A stretch of DNA of 64,000 nt from Chersky-840 sp963848335. GTDB lineage: Bacteria; Actinomycetota; Acidimicrobiia; Acidimicrobiales; UBA8190. Positions 8,771 to 16,325 of this stretch are shown one piece after another (position 1 is the stretch's first letter; each line of letters starts with the position of its first letter). The notes under the pieces are model-generated. The model searched no databases. It had not been told where the DNA came from and was given only the letters and a program-made list of their open reading frames with translations. The DNA is taken from NCBI GenBank assembly GCA_963848335.1, contig CAWKDD010000003.1:930001-994000 (forward strand). Reading direction: 5' to 3'. Made by a program: the position numbers and the translations under genes.

Positions 8771-9394
8771 TTACAGGCCGTTCAGCTGGCCACTCGCCAG
8801 AGTCACCTTCTTGATGCCTTGGCCACAGGCGGCTGAGAACTGTGAAGCCGTCTCGTTGGTGTAGGCGTAGGACTCCGTGGAGCTCACGGTTGCGAACGAC
8901 CCTGTCGCCGTGGCGCCGCCAGGCTCGTGCGACGGGTCGGGAAGCTCGAACCCTTCGTCCCCGGCCCCGTTGGTCACGATCGTGCTGCCCTTGACGACGA
9001 CAGTGCTCTCGGAGAACTTCGCCTTGGATCCGGCGTAGTCACCCTTCCACTTGATCGTGAAGGTCTCCTGGGTGGTTCCGCTGGCCAGACCAGCACATCC
9101 TGAACCGGAGCTGGTGATGGCGGCCTTGAACTTGCCAAGAGTGATGGACACGTTCGAGTTGCTGGCGTGACATCCGCTGATGTCACCCTTGGCCTTGACC
9201 GACGTTCCCCCGCTCGTCAACGTGAGCGGCGGCTTGAAGGAGACCGAACCGGTGACCCCCGAGCAGCTGATGGTGCCGGGCGCGTTGCCGGAGAACTTCG
9301 ACGATGCCGAAGCGGCTCCGCTCCCGACGGCGATCAGCGCCAGCGGTAATGCCACCGCCACGGCTGATAGCACAACCTTCCTCCGAATACTCAC
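8771..9394 (-). CDS. Secreted hypothetical protein
   Basis: This is a 207-residue exported protein. It opens with a classical Sec signal peptide (SIRRKVVLSAVAVALPLALI, cleavage probably after ASA near residue 31). The mature part is Ser/Thr/Gly-rich with six cysteines, suited to disulfide bonding outside the cell, and strand-like repeats such as KPPLTLTSGGTSVKAKGDI. GTG 9394 is preferred because GGAGG stands just before it; the longer frame has no signal at its own start. No family is recognised. A role at the cell surface is inferred from export and from the neighbouring secreted proteins. Confidence 0.75.
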   Translation of the reverse strand: MSIRRKVVLSAVAVALPLALIAVGSGAASASSKFSGNAPGTISCSGVTGSVSFKPPLTLTSGGTSVKAKGDISGCHASNSNVSITLGKFKAAITSSGSGCAGLASGTTQETFTIKWKGDYAGSKAKFSESTVVVKGSTIVTNGAGDEGFELPDPSHEPGGATATGSFATVSSTESYAYTNETASQFSAACGQGIKKVTLASGQLNGL

Positions 9395-9690
9395 TTCATC
9401 CTCCTTGTTTTGGGACTGCCTTCCGGTGCCGTCTCGCTTGACCGGGCCTTCGACATCGGCGAAGCAGCCCTGTTGACCGCCGCCCCCGTACCCAGCCATC
9501 TCCCAGCTGCGCAGTGGTGGGCCGACTCGGTGAGGGCGCCCCCGGAACAACAGAGCTGCGCGCCGTTGCGCCCGTTACCGTGCCTTCCGCCCATTGCCAT
9601 CCCCTTACGAAACGGGGCGCCCAGCCAGATGAAACCGCAGCAAGGTACCCACGCGTGACGTTACGCCCGCCCCTTGGAGGCGCCTAGCGG

Positions 9691-9727
9691 GGATCCACCT
9701 GGGACAACAGGGTGATTCCACCTGGGA
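9691..9727 (-). repeat. Paired TCCACCTGGGA motif
   Basis: GGATCCACCTGGGA (9691-9704) and TGATTCCACCTGGGA (9713-9727) repeat with their CCACCT cores 23 bases apart. Orientation is opposite to the pair at 3402-3437, and the spacing is the same. Confidence 0.6.
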
Positions 9728-9929
9728 GCGGCCAGTGATGCAAGGCCGTGGTGTTCGGGTATCAGCGGTTCCTCGTGCATGCACCTCGTGGCGACGAATA
9801 CGACGCACACGCGTGGTCGCTCGCGCGCGTTCGTGCCAACGAGGCGCGCACCTTTCGCCGAGAGGACGTCGCCCGGAAACGACTCGAGGCACGACGGATG
9901 TGAGGCTGGGAAACGGAACGGTGGGAGGT

Positions 9930-9975
9930 GGATACGGACGGCGCTTTCAGCGGGGACCGAGCGCCGTCCGTATCC
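9930..9975. repeat. Perfect 16-bp inverted repeat, 14-nt loop
   Basis: GGATACGGACGGCGCT at 9930-9945 is exactly complementary to AGCGCCGTCCGTATCC at 9960-9975. No T-tract follows and no gene ends nearby. Confidence 0.7.
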
Positions 9976-10140
9976 CTCAACTCCCTGTCGTCGGGGATCG
10001 CCGTGCCGAGGGCACAGCTGCAGCGCAGAGCGGACTGCGCCAAGCCCCGCTCGAACGAGCGACCTGTCAGGAAGGGGATGCGGGGATCCCTGAGCCGCTC
10101 AATGACACCGTACGTCGGGCGTCGAGGTTCGACCAGACGA

Positions 10141-10170
10141 TGATTCCACCTGGGGTCCTAGGTGGAATCA
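10141..10170. repeat. Inverted TGATTCCACCT / AGGTGGAATCA motif
   Basis: Two exact 11-base arms (10141-10151 and 10160-10170) flank an 8-base spacer. The right side continues as ATCACCTGTTCAT, a 13-base string found again at 13736-13748. The site touches the stop codon of the small gene at 10176. Confidence 0.65.
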
Positions 10171-10175
10171 CCTGT

Positions 10176-10373
10176 TCATGTCGGGTCGGGGTGGCGAGCC
10201 CACCGTCGGCTGCCCTCGGGGGCAGCGACGGCACTCAGCCCGGCGTTCTTGGCCAACACGACGGCGACGGCCTCGGACCCCCGCAGACGGTCGGTGTCCC
10301 CCTCGGCGTAGGTCACCTCGATGCGGTGCCCCCGTTCGTGCCAGACGACGCTGGTGATGTCACGCTCAGCCAT
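10176..10373 (-). CDS. Small hypothetical protein
   Basis: This is a 65-residue protein with regular alternation of charged and hydrophobic residues (RDITSVVWHERGHRIEVTYA, then EGDTDRLRGSEAVAVVL), suggesting a small alpha/beta domain. It starts at ATG 10373 and stops inside the repeated motif region. No family is recognised. It lies between a repeat-rich intergenic region and a secreted protein gene on the same strand. Confidence 0.5.
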   Translation of the reverse strand: MAERDITSVVWHERGHRIEVTYAEGDTDRLRGSEAVAVVLAKNAGLSAVAAPEGSRRWARHPDPT

Positions 10374-10444
10374 GCACCCGGGAGCTCGTCACGAGTCGAC
10401 GGTCTCGAGCACGGTCGCCTGGTGCCTGGGTGGTCGGCGGCCGG

Positions 10445-11497
10445 CTACCCCCGGCTCGCACGCCCTGCGATGGGCGCTACCGGCATGCGCTCCTTGGCCG
10501 AGATGGTGAGGGGAAGGCCCAGGAGCGTGGCGGGCAACGACACCGTCACCCTTCCCGTCGCGGCTCTGCCCACCACGAACGTTCCGGAGAGCTTCGGCGG
10601 TGTGAAGGTCGAGCCGTTGTAGCTGGCGGGGGTGACCTTGGCCTTCGAGGCAACGGTCTTGCGCCCTACCTGGACGACCACGGGAACCGGACCGCCCCCG
10701 GAACCTCCCCCGAGGCCTGCTTCGATCGACACCAACGTGGCGAGCCACCAGTAGGTGGTCGCCCCGGGCACGTCGCTCACCGTCACCGTCTTCACGTGAG
10801 AGTGGGGCTGCACCGAGGCCGAAAGAGCCAAGGTGGGACCGGGGGGGAAGACCGGCTGACCCTTGAAGCTCAACACGAAGGTCCCCGCCGTGACCGGCTT
10901 GAACGTCTCGAGGTTGATCATCGCCACCGCGCAACCGATCAGCCCCGAGTTGAGTTGTTCGGTCGAGGGCGGGCAGGTGGCATTGGGATCGGTCGGCTGC
11001 GTCGAAGGCACCGTGTAGCCGTACGTCAGACCGCCACTGGAATTGGAGCTCGGGAAGGCCACAGACGAGGCGTTGAGCTCGGGTGTGGCGGAGATCAAAG
11101 CCATGAGCCCGGCGAGCGATGTCACGCTCGTTCCTGTCAGAAGCGGTTTGGCAGACGGGTCGATGGCCACCAGGAGGCTCGCCTCGACGAGCAGGAAGGG
11201 AGTGCTCGCCGGAAGCCCCGTGCAGCTCATGTGGATGACTTCGCCGGGTGTGACGTTGGTCACCAGCGGAGCGCCCAGAATCGAGCCGGCGAAGGCGCAG
11301 GCGGGTCCGGCTGCGGCCGACGCCGGGCCCGCAGCGCCGACTGCCCCGACTCCCGCCATGGCGCAGCTTAGGAGCGCCACACAACCGGCCATGAACGCCC
11401 TGCGGACGCGCCGACCTTTGTGACCTTGGGCACCGCGCCAGACCGCCCGGTCGGCGCCAGACCCAGAGCCGGCTCCTCCGATCATCACTGCATCCAT
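10445..11497 (-). CDS. Secreted hypothetical protein, cell-surface type
   Basis: This is a 350-residue exported protein. After a hydrophilic start of about 25 residues comes a long basic-hydrophobic export signal (RRAFMAGCVALLSCAMAG, then an Ala/Gly-rich stretch ending PASAAAGPA). The mature part alternates beta-strand stretches with Pro/Gly/Ser loops and has a glycine-rich spacer (GLGGGSGGGPVPVVV). It ends in a strand-rich, Thr/Val-rich segment typical of Ig-like surface folds. ATG 11497 has a GGAAGGAG site. It lies 46 bases downstream of the Ig-repeat gene on the same strand and probably shares its transcript. The function is unknown; adhesion or envelope structure is likely. Confidence 0.7.
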   Translation of the reverse strand: MDAVMIGGAGSGSGADRAVWRGAQGHKGRRVRRAFMAGCVALLSCAMAGVGAVGAAGPASAAAGPACAFAGSILGAPLVTNVTPGEVIHMSCTGLPASTPFLLVEASLLVAIDPSAKPLLTGTSVTSLAGLMALISATPELNASSVAFPSSNSSGGLTYGYTVPSTQPTDPNATCPPSTEQLNSGLIGCAVAMINLETFKPVTAGTFVLSFKGQPVFPPGPTLALSASVQPHSHVKTVTVSDVPGATTYWWLATLVSIEAGLGGGSGGGPVPVVVQVGRKTVASKAKVTPASYNGSTFTPPKLSGTFVVGRAATGRVTVSLPATLLGLPLTISAKERMPVAPIAGRASRG

Positions 11498-11543
11498 GGA
11501 CTGCTCCTTCCGCAACGGTCGTCCCCTCCGGGACGCCTGCGCA

Positions 11544-13628
11544 TCACTTGAACAAGGTGAAAGTGGTGGTGCCCTTCATGTCCGATGGCCCGGTCGCCAC
11601 GACTGCGTGTTGCCCCCGCTTGCCCGAGCGGTGCCGGCGTGGGATGGCACCGGAGCAGCTGAACGTTCCGTCGGATTTGACCGTCGTGCTGCACAGGACG
11701 GTGGTGGCGCGTTTGCGTGCCCGCAGACCGCTCATGTAAGTGACCGTCACGGGCTGTCCGGGAACGAAGTCGCTGCCGTGGGCGACGACCCCTGTGCGCG
11801 CTCTGCCCGAGCCCGGTGTCATGCTCAGGGCGGGCGATGTGGGTGGGGGAGGCGGCACCAAAGAGGAGAGCACCGTGAGCAATCCCGTGCCACCCAGCAA
11901 CGTCGACGGGTCGGTGGCGGTGATGGTGGAGAGCCCGGGCAGGAGCCCCTTGGCCAGCCCCTGGGAGCCCACGGCGTTGGACACCGACGCCAGCGTGACC
12001 TGGGTCGAGGACCACGTCACCTCGTTGGTCAGGTTCTGCGTGCTCCCGTCGGAGAAGAGGCCCGTGGCCGTGAACTGCTGGGTGGCACCCTGGGCGATCG
12101 ACGTGATCGAGGGCGACACCGTGATGGCGGTCAGCACCGCGGGCAACACGGTGAGCGCCGAGGTCCCGCTCAGCAGGCTCGAGGGATCGGTGGCGTTGAT
12201 GGTGGAGAGCCCGGGCAGGAGCCCCTTGGCCAGCCCCTGGGAGCCCACGGCGTTGGACACCGACGCCAGCGTGACCTGGGTCGAGGACCACGTCACCTCG
12301 TTGGTCAGGTTCTGCGTGCTCCCGTCGGAGAAGAGGCCCGTGGCCGTGAACTGCTGGGTGGCACCCTGGGCGATCGACGTGATCGAGGGCGACACCGTGA
12401 TGGCGGTCAGCACCGCGGGCAACACGGTGAGCGCCGAGGTCCCGCTCAGCAGGCTCGAGGGATCGGTGGCGTTGATGGTGGAGAGCCCGGGCAGGAGCCC
12501 CTTGGCCAGCCCCTGGGAGCCCACGGCGTTGGACACCGACGCCAGCGTGACCTGGGTCGAGGACCACGTCACCTCGTTGGTCAGGTTCTGCGTGCTCCCG
12601 TCGGAGAAGAGGCCCGTGGCCGTGAACTGCTGGGTGGCACCCTGGGCGATCGACGTGATCGAGGGCGACACCGTGATGGCGGTCAGCACCGCGGGCAACA
12701 CGGTGAGCGCCGAGGTCCCGCTCAGCAGGCTCGAGGGATCGGTGGCGTTGATGGTGGAGAGCCCGGGCAGGAGCCCCTTGGCCAGCCCCTGGGAGCCCAC
12801 GGCGTTGGACACCGACGCCAGCGTGACCTGGGTCGAGGACCACGTCACCTCGTTGGTCAGGTTCTGCGTGCTCCCGTCGGAGAAGAGGCCCGTGGCCGTG
12901 AACTGCTGGGTGGCACCCTGGGCGATCGACGTGATCGAGGGCGACACCGTGATGGCGGTCAGCACCGCGGGCAACACGGTGAGCGCCGAGGTCCCGCTCA
13001 GCAGGCTCGAGGGATCGGTGGCGTTGATGGTGGCGAGCCCGGGCAGGAGCCCCTTGGCCAGCCCCTGGGAGCCCACGGCGTTGGACACCGACGCCAGCGT
13101 GACCTGGGTCGAGGACCACGTCACCTCGTTGGTCAGGTTCTGCGTGCTCCCGTCGGAGAAGAGGCCCGTGGCCGTGAACTGCTGGGTGGCACCCTGGGCG
13201 ATCGACGTGATCGAGGGCGACACCGTGATGGCGGTCAGCACCGCGGGCAACACGGTGAGCGCCGAGGTCCCGCTCAGCAGGCTCGAGGGATCGGTGGCGT
13301 TGATGGTGGAGAGCCCGGGCAGGAGCCCCTTGGCCAGCCCCTGGGAGCCCACGGCGTTGGACACCGACGCCAGCGTGACCTGGGTCGAGGACCACGTCAC
13401 CTCGTTGGTCAGGTTCTGCGTGCTCAGATCGGAGTAGTGGCCCGTGGCCGTGAACTGCTGGGTGGCACCCTGGGCCACCGACGCCACCGCAGGCGACACC
13501 GTGATCGACAAGAGCACGGGGGACCCGAGTGCAGACGCCGCCTCGGCACCACCGACACCCAGAAGCCCCACGACCAACACAACCGGAAGAATCCGTACGA
13601 CTACCCGCCCACCACGGCCCCGCGACAT
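11544..13628 (-). CDS. Secreted surface protein with six bacterial Ig-like (Big_2) repeats
   Basis: This is a 694-residue exported protein. Residues 1-33 form a Sec signal peptide (ILPVVLVVGLLGVGGAEA). Residues 40-591 are six consecutive 92-residue Big_2-type Ig-like units, each beginning ITVSP and containing GATQQFTATG, NLTNEVTWSS and GLLPGLSTINATDP. A Pro-rich hinge (VPPPPPTSPALSMTPG) leads to a different C-terminal Ig/IPT-like domain with two cysteines. Such proteins project from the cell as stiff rods and often mediate adhesion. No sortase motif, lipobox or membrane anchor is visible. ATG 13628 is chosen over GTG 13637 for its position before the signal. Units 2-6 are nearly identical in DNA. 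Confidence 0.85.
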   Translation of the reverse strand: MSRGRGGRVVVRILPVVLVVGLLGVGGAEAASALGSPVLLSITVSPAVASVAQGATQQFTATGHYSDLSTQNLTNEVTWSSTQVTLASVSNAVGSQGLAKGLLPGLSTINATDPSSLLSGTSALTVLPAVLTAITVSPSITSIAQGATQQFTATGLFSDGSTQNLTNEVTWSSTQVTLASVSNAVGSQGLAKGLLPGLATINATDPSSLLSGTSALTVLPAVLTAITVSPSITSIAQGATQQFTATGLFSDGSTQNLTNEVTWSSTQVTLASVSNAVGSQGLAKGLLPGLSTINATDPSSLLSGTSALTVLPAVLTAITVSPSITSIAQGATQQFTATGLFSDGSTQNLTNEVTWSSTQVTLASVSNAVGSQGLAKGLLPGLSTINATDPSSLLSGTSALTVLPAVLTAITVSPSITSIAQGATQQFTATGLFSDGSTQNLTNEVTWSSTQVTLASVSNAVGSQGLAKGLLPGLSTINATDPSSLLSGTSALTVLPAVLTAITVSPSITSIAQGATQQFTATGLFSDGSTQNLTNEVTWSSTQVTLASVSNAVGSQGLAKGLLPGLSTITATDPSTLLGGTGLLTVLSSLVPPPPPTSPALSMTPGSGRARTGVVAHGSDFVPGQPVTVTYMSGLRARKRATTVLCSTTVKSDGTFSCSGAIPRRHRSGKRGQHAVVATGPSDMKGTTTFTLFK
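11856..13511 (-). repeat. Six tandem 276-bp coding repeats
   Basis: The block GAGCCCGGGCAGGAGCCCC recurs at 11931, 12207, 12483, 12759, 13035 and 13311, an exact period of 276 bases (92 codons). The middle units differ by hardly any base; the clearest change is GGAGAGC to GGCGAGC just before 13035. The outer units are more divergent. This implies recent expansion or gene conversion. Confidence 0.95.
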
Positions 13629-13735
13629 CTGGCACACCCCCGAGTCCCATTTTCGCCGTCGTCATGCCGGAAAGACATGCGCCGGTGAAACCTGTCTCAC
13701 TATTGACTGGACGAGGTGTCGCCGTACACCGTGTC

Positions 13736-13824
13736 ATCACCTGTTCATATCCAGGTGATTCCACCTGTCGATTCAGTCTCGGCCCTCGCCAGTCCAGGGT
13801 GGCCGTGATCGACAGGTGGTTTCA
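13736..13824. repeat. Inverted TGATTCCACCTGTCGAT motif cluster
   Basis: ATCACCTGTTCAT (13736-13748) repeats the string at 10167-10179. TGATTCCACCTGTCGAT (13756-13772) is inverted as ATCGACAGGTGGTTTCA (13808-13824), with two mismatches. It lies upstream of the Ig-repeat gene and the receiver gene, which diverge here. Confidence 0.6.
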
Positions 13825-13913
13825 CGTGCCCGGGCCCACGTGGTATTTCCGCTATCAACGAAACGGCCATTTGTCGATACTCGTGGTGCGATCCAGAGTC
13901 GGCAGGTTTCCGC

Positions 13914-14768
13914 GTGGTCATCAACTCCGCACCTCAGAACACGTTGTCAGCGCCGGTTGCTAGAGGCGTGTGGGCCCACTCTCATGAGGGCCCACCTCGA
14001 AATGCCAATGTGCTCGTCGTCGAGGACGACCAGGGCGTGCGCGAAACCACGGTCGCCATCCTCCGGGAAGAGGGTTATGTCGTCGTCCAGGCTGCCGACG
14101 GAGCCGATGCCCTAGAGCTGCTCAAAGGACACGACATCGACGTGCTCCTGCTGGACCTCCGGCTTCCCCGGGTGGACGGCCCCGCTGTCCTCGAGGCTCT
14201 CGACCGCCCGCCGACGGTGGTGGTGGTGTTCTCAGGGTTCGAATCGTTCGAGGAGGCCGAGATGCGCCGACGTTTCGGGCCGGTGCTGTTCGACTGCCTG
14301 CACAAGCCGGTTTCGCCGCATCGACTCATGGCAGCCACCGCCGCGGCCGTCGATCATGCCCTTGCCATGCGGCTCCCCGATCCCGACCGCCCAGTGTCCG
14401 ACAGCACCGACAGGCGAGGTGGGTCGACGCGCTCGAGCTTCAGCAGTCGGACGAGCACGGGGTTTACTGGGACGAACACGGGGTTCACAGGGACAGAGCC
14501 CGGGAAGACAGGTCTCAGGAAGGGCGCCTCAGGAAGACAGGGCACGAGCAGCGCCTGGCAACGGACGGATCCTTTCGACGCTGCTCGTGCCCCGCCACTC
14601 CTCTTGTGTGGGGGACGTCCACACGCCATGCTCGGGGTAGCGACGGGCGCAAGAGCCCTCCGCACCGCGCCGTACCCCCGAAGTGGGCGACCCTCGAAGG
14701 GTATGCGGGGTCCTCCGGAGCCGCCTACAGAACACAGTACGCCCAGCGACGATGGACGCCCAGAGTGA
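13914..14768 (+). CDS. Receiver-domain protein with long low-complexity tail
   Basis: A CheY-like receiver at about residues 30-150 has acidic pair VVEDDQGVRE, phospho-acceptor in VLLLDLRLPRVDG, a switch serine in VVVVFSGFE and lysine in CLHKPVSP. It ends with AAAVDHALAMRLP. The following 120 residues are Ser/Thr/Gly/Pro-rich, include the small repeat TGFTGTNTGFTGTEP and match no output domain. A perfect 14-bp hairpin lies within this tail, so the true end may be earlier. The start is uncertain: GTG 13914 is the longest option and GTG 13968 also precedes the domain. A similar histidine kinase lies convergently 44 bases beyond. Confidence 0.7.
   Translation: MVINSAPQNTLSAPVARGVWAHSHEGPPRNANVLVVEDDQGVRETTVAILREEGYVVVQAADGADALELLKGHDIDVLLLDLRLPRVDGPAVLEALDRPPTVVVVFSGFESFEEAEMRRRFGPVLFDCLHKPVSPHRLMAATAAAVDHALAMRLPDPDRPVSDSTDRRGGSTRSSFSSRTSTGFTGTNTGFTGTEPGKTGLRKGASGRQGTSSAWQRTDPFDAARAPPLLLCGGRPHAMLGVATGARALRTAPYPRSGRPSKGMRGPPEPPTEHSTPSDDGRPE
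14540..14592. repeat. Perfect 14-bp inverted repeat, 25-nt loop
   Basis: GGGCACGAGCAGCG (14540-14553) is exactly complementary to CGCTGCTCGTGCCC (14579-14592). It falls inside the low-complexity tail of the receiver gene. Confidence 0.65.
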
Positions 14769-14803
14769 ATTCACCTGGGCACCCATCCGTAAATCCACCT
14801 GGG
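14766..14803 (-). repeat. Paired TCACCTGGG / TCCACCTGGG motif
   Basis: TGAATTCACCTGGG (14766-14779) and TAAATCCACCTGGG (14790-14803) lie 24 bases apart, at the junction of the convergent receiver and kinase genes. They match the pairs at 3402 and 9691. Confidence 0.6.
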
Positions 14804-14812
14804 TCGGTGGTG

Positions 14813-16180
14813 CTATGAGCGAGGTCTCCGCTGCGACTCGGAAGCCGAGGCAAGCAGGTCCGGGCCCGAGCCCTGTTCGGCATTCGACATCCGAACCGCA
14901 CCGCCGTTCGCAGAGCCCGTCACACCGAGATTCTCGTTGCCCGCCCCCTGTACCGAGGTGAGCTCGAAGTACGGCAACCTCACCAAGAACCGCGTCCCGC
15001 TCGACACCTCGGTGTCGACGCGGACCGAACCTCCGTGCGCCTCCACCATGCGCCGCACGATGGCAAGACCCAGCCCGGTGCCCTGATGCTTGGCGGTGAA
15101 GAAGGGCTCGAAGACGCGTTCGGCCAGCGATTTCTCGATACCCGGCCCGTCGTCCTCGACCTGGATCACCGCGGCGGAACCCTCGACGAAGGCGCTGATA
15201 CGGAGCGAACCCCGTTCACCCACGGCGTCGTAGGAGTTGGTGATCAGGTTGGTCAGGACCTGGGCCAGCTGACCTCGGTCCGCCAACAGCGTGACCGGGG
15301 CGACGTCCACGGTGAGATCGATGCCGGGAGGAGGAGGGGTGACCTCGAGCACCTCCGCGACGAGCGCCCCGAGCTCTGTCGGTGCGATGACCGGCTCGCC
15401 GGGGCGTACATAGGAGCTCAGGTGGTCGATGATGGCCGCCGCTTTGGCGATCTCTCGACCCGCCATCAGGAAATGCCGCTCCTGATCCTCGGTGACATCC
15501 TCACCGAGGCTGTGCTGCAAGAGGAACAGGGCGTTGGACACGGCTCCGAGCGGGTTGCGCAGGTCGTGTCCGACCACCGACGCCATCTCTCCCACGACCG
15601 CCAGCCGCTCACGCTTCACGAGCGCGTCGGTCAGGAACGACGTGATGCAGAACGCCACGACCAGCGTGGCCATGGTGATGATCCAACCCGCCACGGCATC
15701 GGCCGTACCGGCCACGATGATGGCGATGCCCGAGGCCACCAGCGCCAGGAACACGTAGAAGACGGCCCGTCGCCGCGGAAACCACAGCGGCGCCGCCACG
15801 CCCACCCACACGAAGAAGGGGGTCAGCAGGCCCGGGTGTCCGTGGAGCTTGGTGAAGAAAAGGCCGACGTCGATGAGAACCAGGCTCCCGACGATGGCCA
15901 CGTCACCGGTGAAGCGGGGCGGGTGGTTCCTGATCCCGTAGATGACCGCGGCTGCGGCGAAGACAAAGACCAGGAGCGTGGCCATCCCGGCACGGTTGCC
16001 GATGTCGCGGGGGACGAGGATCCACGCCGCCACCACCGCCAGGCCGCCCAGTGAATAGGTGAGGGCGAGGAGCTCACCCTGGCCATGAAGGTCGAAGACC
16101 GGCTTTCCCAGGCGCCGGGCTGGGGCCAGCGTCTGCGCACGGGAGGCCCGCAGGGCGCGAGGGTTGAGCCGTCTCACCAC
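14813..16180 (-). CDS. Membrane histidine kinase
   Basis: This is a sensor kinase of about 455 residues. The N-terminal 200 residues contain five or six hydrophobic segments (for example ALTYSLGGLAVVAAWILV, VAIVGSLVLIDVGLFF, VFYVFLALVASGIAIIVAG) and no large extracellular loop, so the sensor is probably within the membrane. The H-box VVGHDLRNPLGAV is near residue 206, followed by N-box NLITNSYDA, G1 box EDDGPGIEK, FEPFFTA and GTGLGLAIV. A 50-residue Ser/Gly/Asn tail ends the protein. GTG 16180 is preferred because it precedes the first membrane segment and follows a GGGGGCGG stretch; the longer frame runs into the neighbouring gene. It resembles the kinase at 5389 and likely pairs with the receiver at 13914. 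Confidence 0.8.
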   Translation of the reverse strand: MVRRLNPRALRASRAQTLAPARRLGKPVFDLHGQGELLALTYSLGGLAVVAAWILVPRDIGNRAGMATLLVFVFAAAAVIYGIRNHPPRFTGDVAIVGSLVLIDVGLFFTKLHGHPGLLTPFFVWVGVAAPLWFPRRRAVFYVFLALVASGIAIIVAGTADAVAGWIITMATLVVAFCITSFLTDALVKRERLAVVGEMASVVGHDLRNPLGAVSNALFLLQHSLGEDVTEDQERHFLMAGREIAKAAAIIDHLSSYVRPGEPVIAPTELGALVAEVLEVTPPPPGIDLTVDVAPVTLLADRGQLAQVLTNLITNSYDAVGERGSLRISAFVEGSAAVIQVEDDGPGIEKSLAERVFEPFFTAKHQGTGLGLAIVRRMVEAHGGSVRVDTEVSSGTRFLVRLPYFELTSVQGAGNENLGVTGSANGGAVRMSNAEQGSGPDLLASASESQRRPRS

Positions 16181-16325
16181 GAGACCGCCCCCAGTGGCAT
16201 GTGCGACCTCCCGTCTCCGGTCACGGCGGGCTCTTCCCTGGCCCCCGGTGAACCGGTGCCGGCGGTGGGATTTTATCGCTGATGTCGGTCCCGGGCACCC
16301 GCTCACCTGGGCGCAGTGCCTCCGC

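Larger units (their letters stand above)
9395..10175. other. Intergenic region with repeats and a long hairpin
   Basis: These 780 bases hold no convincing gene; open frames here lack family motifs and ribosome sites. They contain the paired CCACCTGGGA motif (9691-9727), a 16-bp hairpin (9930-9975) and an inverted copy of the same motif (10141-10170). Confidence 0.5.

Noticed and set aside
9605..10143. Several 60-100 codon frames between the secreted-protein and small-protein genes
   Set aside because: No ribosome site, biased composition, overlapping frames on both strands and a perfect hairpin through the middle.
11740..13437. Antisense open frames over the Ig-like repeat gene, also repetitive
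   Set aside because: They only mirror the 276-base repeat; the minus-strand frame has the signal peptide, Big_2 units and ribosome site.
11856..13511. CRISPR-like array
   Set aside because: The repeat unit is 276 bases without spacers and codes Ig-like domains.
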